The notes under the pieces are model-generated. The model had not been told where the DNA came from. It saw only the letters and a program-made list of their open reading frames with translations, and did not search any database. From Agelaius tricolor (taxonomy: Eukaryota > Chordata > Aves > Passeriformes > Icteridae): 64,000 bases of DNA. Below are positions 25,675 through 36,789 of the stretch, piece after piece; the stretch's first letter is position 1, and each line of letters starts with the position of its first letter. Location of the stretch: positions 99,123,381-99,187,380 of the forward strand of contig JALJCS010000001.1 in assembly GCA_023055355.1 (NCBI GenBank). Direction: 5' to 3'. The position numbers and the translations under genes were made by a program.

Positions 25675-27422
25675 ACCCTATAATCCTAATCCAATTGAAG
25701 ATTAGGCTCAAACAGAGAAAGGGAAAACAAAGAAACAAACAAAAAAGACAAGTTAAAAAAAGAGACTCCCATTGAAACTAGGATTTCCAGAGTTTTAGTC
25801 CTGGGCAAAATGAAATGAAGTACTGGTTTGACAATGCCCAAGCCAGAAGACTCCAGTGAGTGCCTCTTTATTCTGACAGAAGGAGAATGCGACCGAGCAG
25901 CCCCCCCAAGGTGGTGAGCGGCAGGTCCAGCCCTCGGGCTCCTGCCTTGGTGCCAAGCCAGAGGCCGGAGTGCCAGCACAGGGCTTCCCTCCAGCTTCCT
26001 CTGCTCAAAGTGGGTTATGGTTCTGTGGCTCCCTGCCTTGTAGGCTTATGTTCATTTTGTTTTTTCCTCTGCAAGCAGAGAATGAAACTGACAAGACCAT
26101 TCCAGGAGGGCAGCCAAGAAGATGTCAGTGTATTTTTCCTAGCTGGGCATAAAAGTGATGGTAATGATACGATGATTTTTCGTCTCTGAAAATTTCCCAT
26201 GCACACTGTTCATAAAGAGGCATTTTCTGTTTTAAAAACATGTCAGTGGAATAAAAGGGTAAATTAAAGATTTTGAAGTAGAGAGACAGGCAGTTGTTCC
26301 CTACATGAATTAAATATTAAAGAAATTACTGCAAGTCCTTGTGTTTTGAAGAACTCAGGCCTCACACTGCTGGGCTTTGTTGTTTTTTAAGAGAAAATAA
26401 TTGCCCTATTTGCAGTCCTCATTATAGCAGGCAACTAAATTGCATGATGAAGACATACTTAAAAAATAAATATGCATTTAACAATTACAGACATCCTGGA
26501 CTGCATTTTCATAATATGTCCAGCACCCCAGTTTTTTCCTAAAAACAGCCCTTTACATTGGCCAAGACAACTCACATAGGGGCATCATTGCTTTGTAGTT
26601 TTAGCCCTTTGAGCCACTTTGAGTTCCGTAGACAGAAATTTCCCCTAAGAAGGGAAGCACAGCTGGTTTGCTGCTTTTCAGACTTACATGAAGCCAATGA
26701 AATAGGCTGAAAAGGGGTCTTCGTGTTTGTCAGGAGACAAAAGTCTAGCAACATACCAGTTATTCTTTCATCTCCTTTTCCCTTGCCATTTAACTAAGTT
26801 CAGAAACAGCTCATGCTTTTTTTGAACACAAATTGGTGTCAATTTATTACTGCATTCTTCATTGCATAACTACAGTTGAAGATCACCTCAGCTAGCTCTG
26901 TCAAGGCCACTTCAAGCAATAAAGAGAGATACACACTGGCATTTTGTAAAGAACTGTGTTTAGCTTCAGCGTTCTTTAATATTAGTTTTATTTTCCTTAA
27001 TCATAACTTCATGTTATTTTTTAATTTTCTCCTCCCAATTACCAGTGTGCTGAAACTGGAAATGACAATTATAGGACTGAGCAATTTGTCTTCATTCCAT
27101 ATGTTCTCCATATTCTCAGTGCATTTAAGGATCCTATTATGTACTAACTATTGACTTATTTAAAAGTGTTTATTTATTCATTTGTAAGATATTTTCTTGA
27201 ATTTCTGTTTTCTGATTAGTGTTAGCACAATATTTTGTAGAAAATACGTTTTTATTGATTCACAATTTTTTCAAAGATAGATATTTTGCCTTTGAAGATA
27301 TTTTGTTCAGTGTCTCTTATAATGGTTCTTTCCTATGCGCTTTGCTATTTATTCATATTTTGTAATAGAATGCCCCTTTGCTGAAATGCACAGTGAAACA
27401 TGCTAAAAATATATATTTTATA

Positions 27423-27502
27423 TTAATACATTTCTATGTATTAATATATATATATAATAATACATTTTATTTTATGTTAATACATTTCTATGTATTAATA
27501 TA
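27423..27502. repeat. Duplicated 26-bp unit, each copy a perfect hairpin
   Basis: TTAATACATTTCTATGTATT followed by AATATA occurs at 27423-27448 and again, identically, at 27477-27502. Within each copy TTAATACAT and ATGTATTAA are perfect 9-base inverted arms around a TTCT loop. The two copies are separated by 28 bases of AT-rich sequence. A local duplication is the simplest origin. Confidence 0.9.
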
Positions 27503-28522
27503 CATTCCAGGACATGAAACATTGTGGTATACATACCAGTTAATAAAATTTAGAATAATCACTTACTCATTTTCATAACCTTTCCAGTCTTCCTTATTGA
27601 CTCAGATCTACTTTATTTTCTGGAGTGAATTGTATATTCCTTTGAATTGTATAATGCATTAACTTACAATGTCGTAACATTACAAAATAATGCAGGCAAA
27701 ATGGCCATGGATTTCATTTTGGTAAGCAAGGAAATGAGTCAGATAGATATCACAATGGCACATCAAATGGGAGGGGTGGCTTTACAGTAATCAACTTTTA
27801 GGAAGAGGTAATAAAAATAAAGCAAGACAGTTGCATTGAAATGTTTCAATTCATTGTTCGAGGCTAGGGCATTTTCAGGTGTAAAAATTCACAAAATACT
27901 CAAGGGACATACAAAAGCTAAAATCTAATTTCTGTTTTGAATCAGCTAGAACAGGTATTGGAATATGGTCCCTCTTCTTAAAAGTCATCCATAATCTCCA
28001 TACTGTAGAATTTATCTTCCATGTAGCTGTTTATAGAGAAAGGAAGATACACCAAAGAAGAATTTGACATTTTAGAAGAGGCTGATGCTATAATTTGATG
28101 AGCAAGAATCTTGCCTTCTATGTGGGATGGAGTCTGTGGGAGCCTAATCTGTCATAAACAAGCAGATTGGTTACTCCCACGCCCAAGTTAAATGTTCTAG
28201 CCAGTGGGTTATTGTCTGGGCATTGGGTAGGCTGAGAGAATATCTATCACAACCTTCTCACAAAGAAAAACACATTCTCCAAAAGTGTCATTTTGATTCT
28301 ACATCAGAAAAGTAATGTAAAGTAAAAATATTTTGAAACTATATGATTTCTCCTTTCTTTTATGAAACTGAAAAATATATTTCTGATCAGGACTAGAAAA
28401 TAATACAATTCTCACATTCTTTCCTCAGTTTGTCAATTGTGAAACCAAGTGAAAAATAATCTAGGTTACTAAAGTTTATTTTGGGAAGAACCACCATGAA
28501 ATACAAGTAGAAATAAAAAATC

Positions 28523-28555
28523 CAACCAAACAAACAACAAAACAACCAAACAAGC
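28523..28555. repeat. (CAAA)n-type patch
   Basis: Imperfect CAAA/CCAAA/CAACA units over about 33 bases, with no gene. The complementary strand forms part of an F/W/C/L-rich artefactual open frame. Confidence 0.75.
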
Positions 28556-29874
28556 AGTTCTGCTAGCCCTGCTTCCATCTGCAGGCAAAGGGAAAAAAAA
28601 TCTTGAGTGGGCATTTATTTATAATTAATTATATCTATCTAAATATAGAGAGATACATTTCTATAAAGTATATACAAGAAATCAATCCACAAACAGGTAT
28701 TTCTGTAACCTCATATATCTGGGAATTCTTTGAAATCAGCAGAGAATTCACTGCTTGAAGTTTATCCACATGAAACATATCTAGATATATGGATGGATAT
28801 CTAAAAATGGATGTCATGAAAACCTCTAACTTTCCCTAGTTAAATCAAATGATTGATTTATTTTAACACTAAAGATAATCATATCACCATCTGTGAGTTT
28901 TGACCATTGAAATTAGACAGTATCATCTTTTAATCAGATATGATTCTGTCTATATTAAGAAATAGTGTGGCACAATATCATAGAGTGAAATAGTTATTTC
29001 AGAGGACAACAAATCTACACTATCTTTTTGAACATTTTTTACTTCAGTTTAGCTGTAGTCTGCTCCTGTGGACTAGATGACCATAAACAGCTGGAACACA
29101 TTGGATGATGTTCAAGGCATTTTTTAGTCCAGCCTCATTGAAAAAAGAAACCATTTTACACCCTCAACAAGAGCAGCTTTGTGAAGCCAAAGCACAGGCT
29201 GTGAGGACTGCTGGGAGATTAACTCCAAAAGTGATTGCTGTTCTTCATAAATGGCAATCATAGATGCACTCAAGATAAGAAGAATGACATGACTTAGTCC
29301 CTAAGCTAAATGTTTCCTCATATTTAGAGAAATGCTGTGCTCAGTGAAGACAGAGGACAAATTTGCTGCTGAGATAAGAAACTCAAGGATTAATTCTCAG
29401 TTTCAAGAATTCCTGAACTCTTTAGAGAAGGAAAATCCACCAGTATCTGCTGATGGGAACACTCACATAGTAAAAATGATGCCATGCAGAAATGGGATTT
29501 CTCAGTCATCCCATCCCTCAGTTGGAGTGGGATTTAAAATTCAAATAAAAATGCTATAAAAAGCCTGCTTTTGAAATGAATCTCTCCATCATTCCCATTT
29601 ACCAGGTACCAGTTCACATTGCAGAGAAGTTTCAGAATTTGAGAGAGGAGTCTTCTCATATGAAATTGTAATGAAAGTGTCTGAGACTGAACTGACTGAA
29701 GAATTACAGTTATCAGTACTTAGCTATTATGTATTTGGTCATAAGAAGATGAAAAATGGTAAAGTGATAAAGCTCTTCCTGAACCCAGGGTTGAAGTAAA
29801 AGAAGTTAAAGGAAAGACAAGGTCCCAAGGCTACCCTTAGAAGCTTTAAAACTAATGGAGATACTCAGCAGTTT

Positions 29875-29976
29875 AAAAACAAAGCAAAACAAAGCAAAAC
29901 AAGGCAAAACAACAGAAAGCAAACAAAACAAAACAAAGCAAAACAAACTCAAGTAAAACCAAACAAAACCAAACAA
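29875..29976. repeat. AAAGCAAAAC-type simple repeat
   Basis: Tandem, imperfect 10-base units (AAAGCAAAAC and CAAAACAAAG variants) grading into CCAAACAAAA units at the right end. The minus strand yields an F/V/L/C-rich open frame that is only a readout of the repeat. Confidence 0.85.
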
Positions 29977-30872
29977 TACTTTACTTGATGGATATTCTTC
30001 CACAACATCGAAAATTTTGTCTAAGAAAATGAAAAAGCATTAATAACAGTGAGAAAAATACTGCTCAGCTGTTCAAAAACTCATTTCACCTGTCATGTTG
30101 TTTTGTGATACCAGTCGTAAGTGGGCATTCATCTGTATCACCTAATAGACTTCCCTTTTTTCTTTCTTATTCCACACATCTTTTTGGCATGTGTGATAAA
30201 TTTACTTGTCTGTCCTTATTCAAACATATCTTGAAGATATATTTTGTCTTTGAGCCTTCATAAAAAGCTTCAAGAAGATCAAATTCTCTAGCCTACAAAA
30301 CATATGATACTTGCATGATATATTCTGTTTCTAATGTGCCCTTAAGATTTTGGTTACTGTAGAGTCCTTGGATGTTGTTCAAAACTGAATATATTAAATT
30401 TTAAAATACCTTTTCTTGGTAGGTATTATCTCTATTATGCAGAAAGTGGTAGTACAATCTTGAATAGGATTTCTGTGACACAATTCTGTGATAGAACATA
30501 CTCCAAATCTGGGAAGTATAGAAAACAACATAAAGGTTTACTTCATGTTCTGTGTGCTCCACAAATCGAAGTCTAATTATTCTTGAAAACCTACCTTTCT
30601 TTAACAGATTTTGACCTTTTTACTAATAGACCTAGATAGCTTGATAATTATACTGGAGAAATACACCTTTTCAGATATGTTTCATATTCTGAAGCATAGT
30701 CATAACATGTTACACTATTCCTACACCATCCTGGATGTCAGCAGCCTTTGTTTGCATTTGCTTGGAGGATGTGAAGGAGGTTTTGTGGTAGATCTATTTA
30801 TTCAATTTCATTTTTGTGGAAATGATCTGTTTAAACCGTAGCTCTGAGGTGGAGTCGAGTTTGTCAATATTC

Positions 30873-31135
30873 AGAGCAGTAAGAGAAGGCAATGAGCACA
30901 ACTTGAAAAAAAAAATTCAGACTGGATGCAGGGAACACTTCTTTCACCATGCAGATAGTCCATCAGTGGTGCCAGTGAGCAGAAAGGTTGTGCAGTCTCT
31001 GTCCTTCATGGTGTTGAAGACCCAAGAGGTCAAAGCCCTGAGCAACCTGGTCTGAATGATAACTGACAGCTTGGAGCAGGAGGATGAATTCAAGAGGTCC
31101 TAAGGCTACTTCAATCCTGAATTATTACATGATTC
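30873..31135 (+). mobile_element. CR1 retrotransposon 3'-end fragment
   Basis: A plus-strand CR1 tail. It shows AAGGCAATGAGCACAACTTG (the RGNG.KLE part of ORF2), then a GCAGGGAACACTTCTTTCAC region, TTGTGCAGTCTCTGTCCTTC, and AGCCCTGAGCAACCTGGTCT followed by a TGA stop. The 3' UTR follows with GCTTGGAGCAGGAGGATGAA, AAGAGGTCCTAAGGCTACTT and a final ATTACATGATTC. Divergence is substantial and the usual GGTTGGACTAGATGA stretch is partly lost. The copy is inactive. Confidence 0.88.
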
Positions 31136-34100
31136 AAAGTTTTTACATTGTTTTAAAGTCACATAATTGAAATCATATCTCTCCTTTAAATTAAGGCACA
31201 ACATAGAAGGTTTGTATGGAGGTAAAAATACTAAGTGCACCTTCTATTTCTAAAGAAACATAGAACTGATCAGAAAGCTAGGTTAGCTGTGGAAGAGTCT
31301 GTGATCTGGGATGTTGCTGATGCAGTTTTGATAAAGGATCATGAAAACAAATAAAGTCCAGTTGCAAACCATCACTAAAAACTTGAATTATTTTCTAGAC
31401 AATAGTAAAAAAGGAATGCTGATGAAGCTCCCAAAGAGATGTTCAGCTATCTATGTAGCCTTATTGGCTATGAGACTTGATTTCTTCTTCTATCTTAATG
31501 TATCAGCAATAAAAAAACCATGCAACTACTTAGAAGAAAAGATTTCCCTGTGCTGACTCGTGAAAATAAGAGAAAAATAGAGATAATTCAAGGCAGATTA
31601 GAATACACAGAGAAGAAAGCATCAAAAGCTATCAGTTTGCTTATAAAATTCATAAGAGAAATTGAAGATAAGGCCTGGAAGGAACCCAGTGATCTCTAGT
31701 TAGAAAAATTTCTATTAAAAAAAAGTTACTTTCTTCTTTTTTATGCCTGCTCTAATGAAAATTACTAAAAAATTTGAAGCACATTGAAGGTGCCAAAAAC
31801 ATTTGGCTTTATCAGCTAGAATCATTGTTACTCATAGAGTATTGAAGTGCACTGAGAACGATATGTCTAAATAAGGTGGCATTTTAATATCAACATAGTG
31901 GAAACAATGTTGAAAATGTCTGCAATGAATGTAGTAAAGACACTAACTGAAGAAATTAGCTCTTCACAGCCCCTAAAACCATAAAAAGATTAACTGAGGG
32001 ATGGAGGAACAAAAAAACAGTAAAAAAGCAGATTTCTAGCCTTATCATCAAGGAGCAACACCGGGAATGAGAAAAAATATAAAAACCTTGACTCTCTGTG
32101 TAGACATATCATGATATGTTGAAATCCAACTAAGACATAGTTCTACTTAGTGACAAAGAAATTACACATCAGGAGGCATTGAGTGCCACCGTATTCATAT
32201 TTTGAAGTGGAATAGTTATTCATCCCTCTTGCAGGGATTTCAATTTCCTCTGAGAACCTGCTACTCCAGTCGGTGAGTAAGGGTATTTACTCAATGAATT
32301 GGTGAGCAGCAGCAGTCATCAACTGATGACAAACAGTTGTTAAGGTGTAGAACAAAACAAAACGGCCTGATTGTTAACAATTAAAACATATATATTGAGT
32401 ATATATATTAAAACAAATATAATGAGTAAAAACCTTTTTTCAACAAATTGAAAAAGTTATATTCTACATAGCAAAAGAAGTTTTTATCTTCTCACTGATG
32501 GCTTTTGCAATTTCATGAGCATATGGAATAGCTGATATATATTATTAATCTTCTTTGAAGCATAGGGATGGACTGATGCACAGCTTTATAAATCTGATCT
32601 TTTTAAATTATGATGAATATTATTTGTGTTAAGAAAATACAATTATACAAAAATCCAACATTATTTAAATGTTTGATTTCCATAAGTAATTTGTAGTTTT
32701 GCGAGGTTTTGTTTGTCTGTTAGCTTTTTGTGACTTATTAAAGATCTTCATTAAATGTAGACTACAAGTCTGTTCAGTAAAATACAGGTGATGCCGTCTG
32801 TGCTATGCAATTGTCAATGAAAGGACTCTGCTTTGTGGGAAACTATCCTATCTCTGAAAAATCTCAATCCTTGGAAATTGAGGGGAAATTGAGGGAAAGA
32901 AATACTGTATTGCACTTTTATAGACTCTTCTTTGCTTTCCCTCTGAGGCTTATGAAATAGGATCCTTTTGTTGGCAAAGTTTGCTCCACGTATAGGTATT
33001 TTACTGAATGACCAGTAATGAAACTGCTCAGGAAAAAAGTTAGAAAATTATCCAGTCTATTCTGGGGTTCAATTTGCTTGACTTGGATTCCTAACAGCAA
33101 ATTGTTGAATTCTAAACTAATGACTGTCTGCTCCATTTTATTCAGTGGAGAAAGATACATTCAGGAGAGATTCTTCTTGGCTCAAGATGACTGTCTAAAC
33201 TTAGTGAGACAGATTGTGTTTTGCAGGTCTCTATTTTCACTAAGCTGCAGAAAGTACCTAGGGTTATTATTTTAGCCTAAGATAACTAATTGTTTCATGT
33301 CTAAGCTTAGGTAAGATAAATCCTATCTGAAATGCCTTTTTCATTTATTTACTTTACATTTCAGTGTAAATATTTTCATATAAATGAGTAAAAATAAACC
33401 CATTTTAATCTGTGACATAATATAAATTCTAATGAAGGTGCTGAGAATCTTACATTTGCTGTCTGTGAGATTTGGATTAGACAAATAATTTCTTCCTTTG
33501 ATGGAGTCTCTGGAGAATTCTCATTAATCTAATTATATGTGGAGTTTTTAGGCTCTAGACATTCTCTTCTTAAATCCATCTTTTCCTTTGTGTACATGCC
33601 AAGCGTAGACTCTAGAGATGAGATTCAGCCATGCAGTTTTAGCTGCCTTACAATCATGTGGACTAAGCTATTCATCCAGGTTTATTCAGTATCAATGCAG
33701 ATACATGCTCATGCCCAGAGGGTAGCCCCTCTTGGATAAGAGCCTTAGGGATAATTTGCCTTCTGGAAGTGCCTGCCTTATTACACAACAGAAGCAGGGC
33801 AAACAATTTACATTATTTTTCATAGCTTCACAGATGCTTAACAGATAAATAGAAGAGGCAGACTGGCTCATTCTCAATGCAACAAAATGAAATATTGTGT
33901 CATGGTGCAAACTGAAGCGAGACTGCAAACTTAAATTGAACTGATTGTGGGTGAACTTTTTTTAAAAAAAATCTGATACTTGTAAAATGTCTTTTTATTC
34001 CCAAGAAAATGATGACTAAATTTTCATGAAATTTTCACTATTTGATTGAACAGTACAGCAAAAGTAAGAGCAAATTGCCAGCTACAGGAATATTCTGAAA

Positions 34101-36549
34101 CACCTCAGTTCAGTTGCTTCATAGCCAGCTTGCATTCAGGTGATTATTCACTTAACAGCATCTCAGCACCTCTTGTTTTTGTAGTTGCTATGAACGAAGG
34201 AAGAAGTAGTGTGACAAAATTGTTAACTGAACATTTTCAATGCACCATTTGATTGGTTAATTGGCTTTTCAATTAATTGCATTCCAGTCTGGTTCTAGAA
34301 TGTTCTGGTTCTAGTCCATCAACAAGAGTAAAAAACCCTCATAGATCTAAATAAAATGAAAGTATTATTTGCAAAAAGCCAAAGTAAGCCTCAGGAAAAA
34401 TAAACAGATTTATTCTGTTTTCATAATAATCTTGGTCACTTATTCTACTGATGGAAGAACTTGCAGCACGAGATGTCATGCTGGTCAATGATTACTTAGT
34501 AAAGACTACTTAATAGAAATTCTCTCATACTGCTCCCTTTCACTCTTTGTATATAAGAAATGCTGTCTTGACAGAAGTAGACAAATTCTGTTTTATATTG
34601 CAGAGGTAGAATAGTATTTCCTATTGTCCTTGATAGTAGTTTTATGTGAAGGTAGGACTTACAGAGTGTGCACTTGAGCTCATAGATTTTACCCTTAAAA
34701 ACTGGTTAGAATTGGTCCCCTGGACTTGACTGTTTCCAATACTGAAGATATTGAAGCTATTCTTGGCTGCAGTTTGTCAAAGATTACTCTTTCCTTATCT
34801 CACCAGCCTTTCCACTTGGATCTTTACAACATGTTTTTGTATGGGTGCTACACAATCACAGTCTGGTGTGTGTTTGCCTAGTTAGTTGTCTGACTGTTTG
34901 CACCTCAAACAACTGCTGCACAACTAGGCAATTTCAATCACATTCTCCTTTAAATTTGGCAAACTCCTGGTCTTCAAAAGGTTATTAAGTTTCTGTACTT
35001 TTTGTGAAAGATGACAGCAAAATAAAGGATATACTCCCAGCTGAGCTGTTCTTGAGAGAAAAGCTGCAGTATAAACACAACCTTTATTCAATGTCATATA
35101 ATCCACACAGAAAAGAAATCATGAACACTTCAGATAAAGGGAGAGCTTTAAATTGGACTCCTCTTAGGCACCGGCATAAGGATCAAATCCATGGAAACCA
35201 GGATTCATTAGCTGAGCACTCACAAAATTACCTCTTCTTTTTTTCCTTCTGGTTTTCTCATCATGTCCTTGGGCTTCACTTTGAGTGGCTTTATTTTTTG
35301 ATTGTGTGCTGGTTTTGTTTGGATGTGGGTTTTTTTGTTTCCTTTTTAGTTTTCCTATTTTAGCATTGTTTAAAGGATGTTTTGCAGTTTTCAGCATGAA
35401 GCTTAGTGTTTCTCTAAGAGGAACTTTTTTCCAGATATAAAATGCATTATTATCATGCACTTTTTTACCTCAAATGAGCCATTTCCCCCATTAATAAATT
35501 TATACATATATGGCAGGTATACGTCCATGGATCCTAGGTCTTACTATATGCTATGCTGTGATGCCACATTTCTGGTTTCAAAGAATGGAATATTAAATGA
35601 AGAATTAGTAAGAACTGAACAGTCTGTAACCAGTACATCCATTAACTTTCTTTCAAAAACTAGATTACCTCGGGGAATGGGGAAGGTGAAATTGTTGTGG
35701 TTTTTTTTGGTTGAAAATCACATTTTACACATAGGAAACATGATTTTGAGAAACACCGTGATTTTGAGAAACACATTGAAGAATGCAAGGAAGAATGTGC
35801 TTCAATTCAAAGTTTCAAAGAAAAAAATAATGTTAAAAAATTGCTTCAAACTAATTTTGAAATTAAGTGTCATTTCTAAAATTACTTTAGTAACTAAATG
35901 TATAAGGACATAAAAATGTCATTTATGGAGAAATTTCAAAATCTCATATTTTGAGACTAGGAATAAAAATCCTTGGAAAATGTACACATTTCATGCAATG
36001 GAAACTCATTTTAAATTACTACAACTTTTTGGAATTTATTTTTTAATAATTCAAATACTGATAGAAAATCACCCAATTTTTGAAGGAAATCACCTAATTA
36101 TGAAAGAGAAATGAGGTTCAAAAGATCTTGGAGTTTACTTCCTTAACCTGCAATAGGATACCTGAAGGTATATTGCCCCTGAAAGTAATTTTTGATGGTG
36201 TTTTTTGCAAACTTGTAAAGAGAAGGATTTAAAATTGTTAAAATATTCAGAGTCATATATTAAAGGATAAGCTGGTAGCTATAGAAAAGTGGTTTAAGTC
36301 TAAGAATACATAAAGATAAAACTGGAACGATACAATGCAGTCCTGGAAAGTTAATTTATCTGGGCTTTAAAGGGACTATATAGAGAAATGATTCTCAGAG
36401 AATGTAGAAAAAGAGTCCTCCTAAAATATGACATAGGTAGTTAACTAGCTGAAATAAAAAATCTTCCATGGAGAAAGATCACATTACTTTTCCAGCCCAA
36501 ATCTCTTTATCCCATGGATGTAGCTATGCTAAAGGAGCTCCAGGGCTAA
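31136..36549. other. AT-rich non-coding stretch, no confident gene
   Basis: The longest open frames in the window fall here: 35004-35363 plus (119 codons) and 35455-35913 plus (152 codons). Both have ordinary AT-driven composition, no recognised domain, and an F-rich or K/L/I-rich end. A small splice-like segment lies at 32235-32272 (see findings). An 18-base unit containing GATTTTGAGAAACAC is tandemly duplicated at about 35742-35774. No interspersed repeat could be assigned. Confidence 0.55.
35455..35913 (+). other. Longest open reading frame (152 codons), probably not a gene
   Basis: ATG to stop without interruption. The N-terminal half is a mix of C, Y, S, T and F; the C-terminal half is dominated by K, I, L, N and V. 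No signal peptide, transmembrane helix or domain could be recognised. A tandem 18-base duplication inside the frame gives two ILRNT units. There is no strong start context and I see no related frame nearby. In 64 kb of AT-rich DNA read in six frames, one frame of this size is not surprising. Confidence 0.2.
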
Positions 36550-36780
36550 TTACTCATTCAGGAATATTACCTGGGATTTACCTGACTGCCATGACTTCTC
36601 AAACATCATGCAGAGTGGTTTGACAACTACATCAGTCAATTCCTTCAGGACTTTGGGCTGCATCTCGTGGAGTGCCACAGACTTATGTCTGTTCATCTGT
36701 TCCTCAAGTGGTGATGAACCTGATGTTCTCTTACACAGGAGGGACTTTGCTCCCCTAGCCTTCATCTTGCAGATATACAT
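36550..36780 (-). mobile_element. CR1 ORF2 fragment, N-terminal part of the reverse transcriptase
   Basis: The minus strand encodes a stretch (translation of roughly 36555-36765) reading HKSVALHEMQPKVLKELTDV and, directly after, VVKPLCMMFEKSWQSGK. This is the segment just ahead of the reverse transcriptase core in CR1 ORF2, where family members carry a HKSMGPD.MHPRVLRELADV-like block and then a KPLSIIFEKSWQSG-like block. The frame is still open for about 79 codons, but it ends in a stop soon after SWQSGK, where the family continues with the EDWKKANV region. Neither the endonuclease domain nor the catalytic YxDD-type motif (FADD in CR1) lies nearby, so this is an isolated internal fragment. 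Confidence 0.85.
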
Positions 36781-36789
36781 CAGAAGCAT

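Larger units (their letters stand above)
25137..30872. other. AT-rich non-coding stretch with simple repeats and a GC-richer block
   Basis: No confident gene. An (AT)n run lies near 25.49 kb and an A/G-rich tract near 25.65 kb. 25860-26115 is clearly more GC-rich and has overlapping open frames on both strands without a recognised domain (see findings). A duplicated hairpin lies near 27.45 kb, a (CAAA)n patch near 28.54 kb and an A/C/G repeat near 29.9 kb. A 75-codon plus-strand frame at 29332-29559 has unremarkable composition and no domain I recognise. Confidence 0.55.

Noticed and set aside
29050..29200. GTGGACTAGATGACC as part of a CR1 3' UTR
   Set aside because: A single short match to the GGACTAGATGACC motif, without the flanking TTCCAACC or AGGGGG blocks in order.
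35004..35363. 119-codon open frame
   Set aside because: The C-terminal third is a readout of T-rich sequence (F/L/V/W run), and the N-terminal part has no recognisable similarity.
35455..35913. 152-codon open frame as a real gene
   Set aside because: No domain, biased composition, an internal tandem duplication and no supporting context; such a frame is expected by chance in AT-rich DNA of this size. Kept only as a low-confidence feature.
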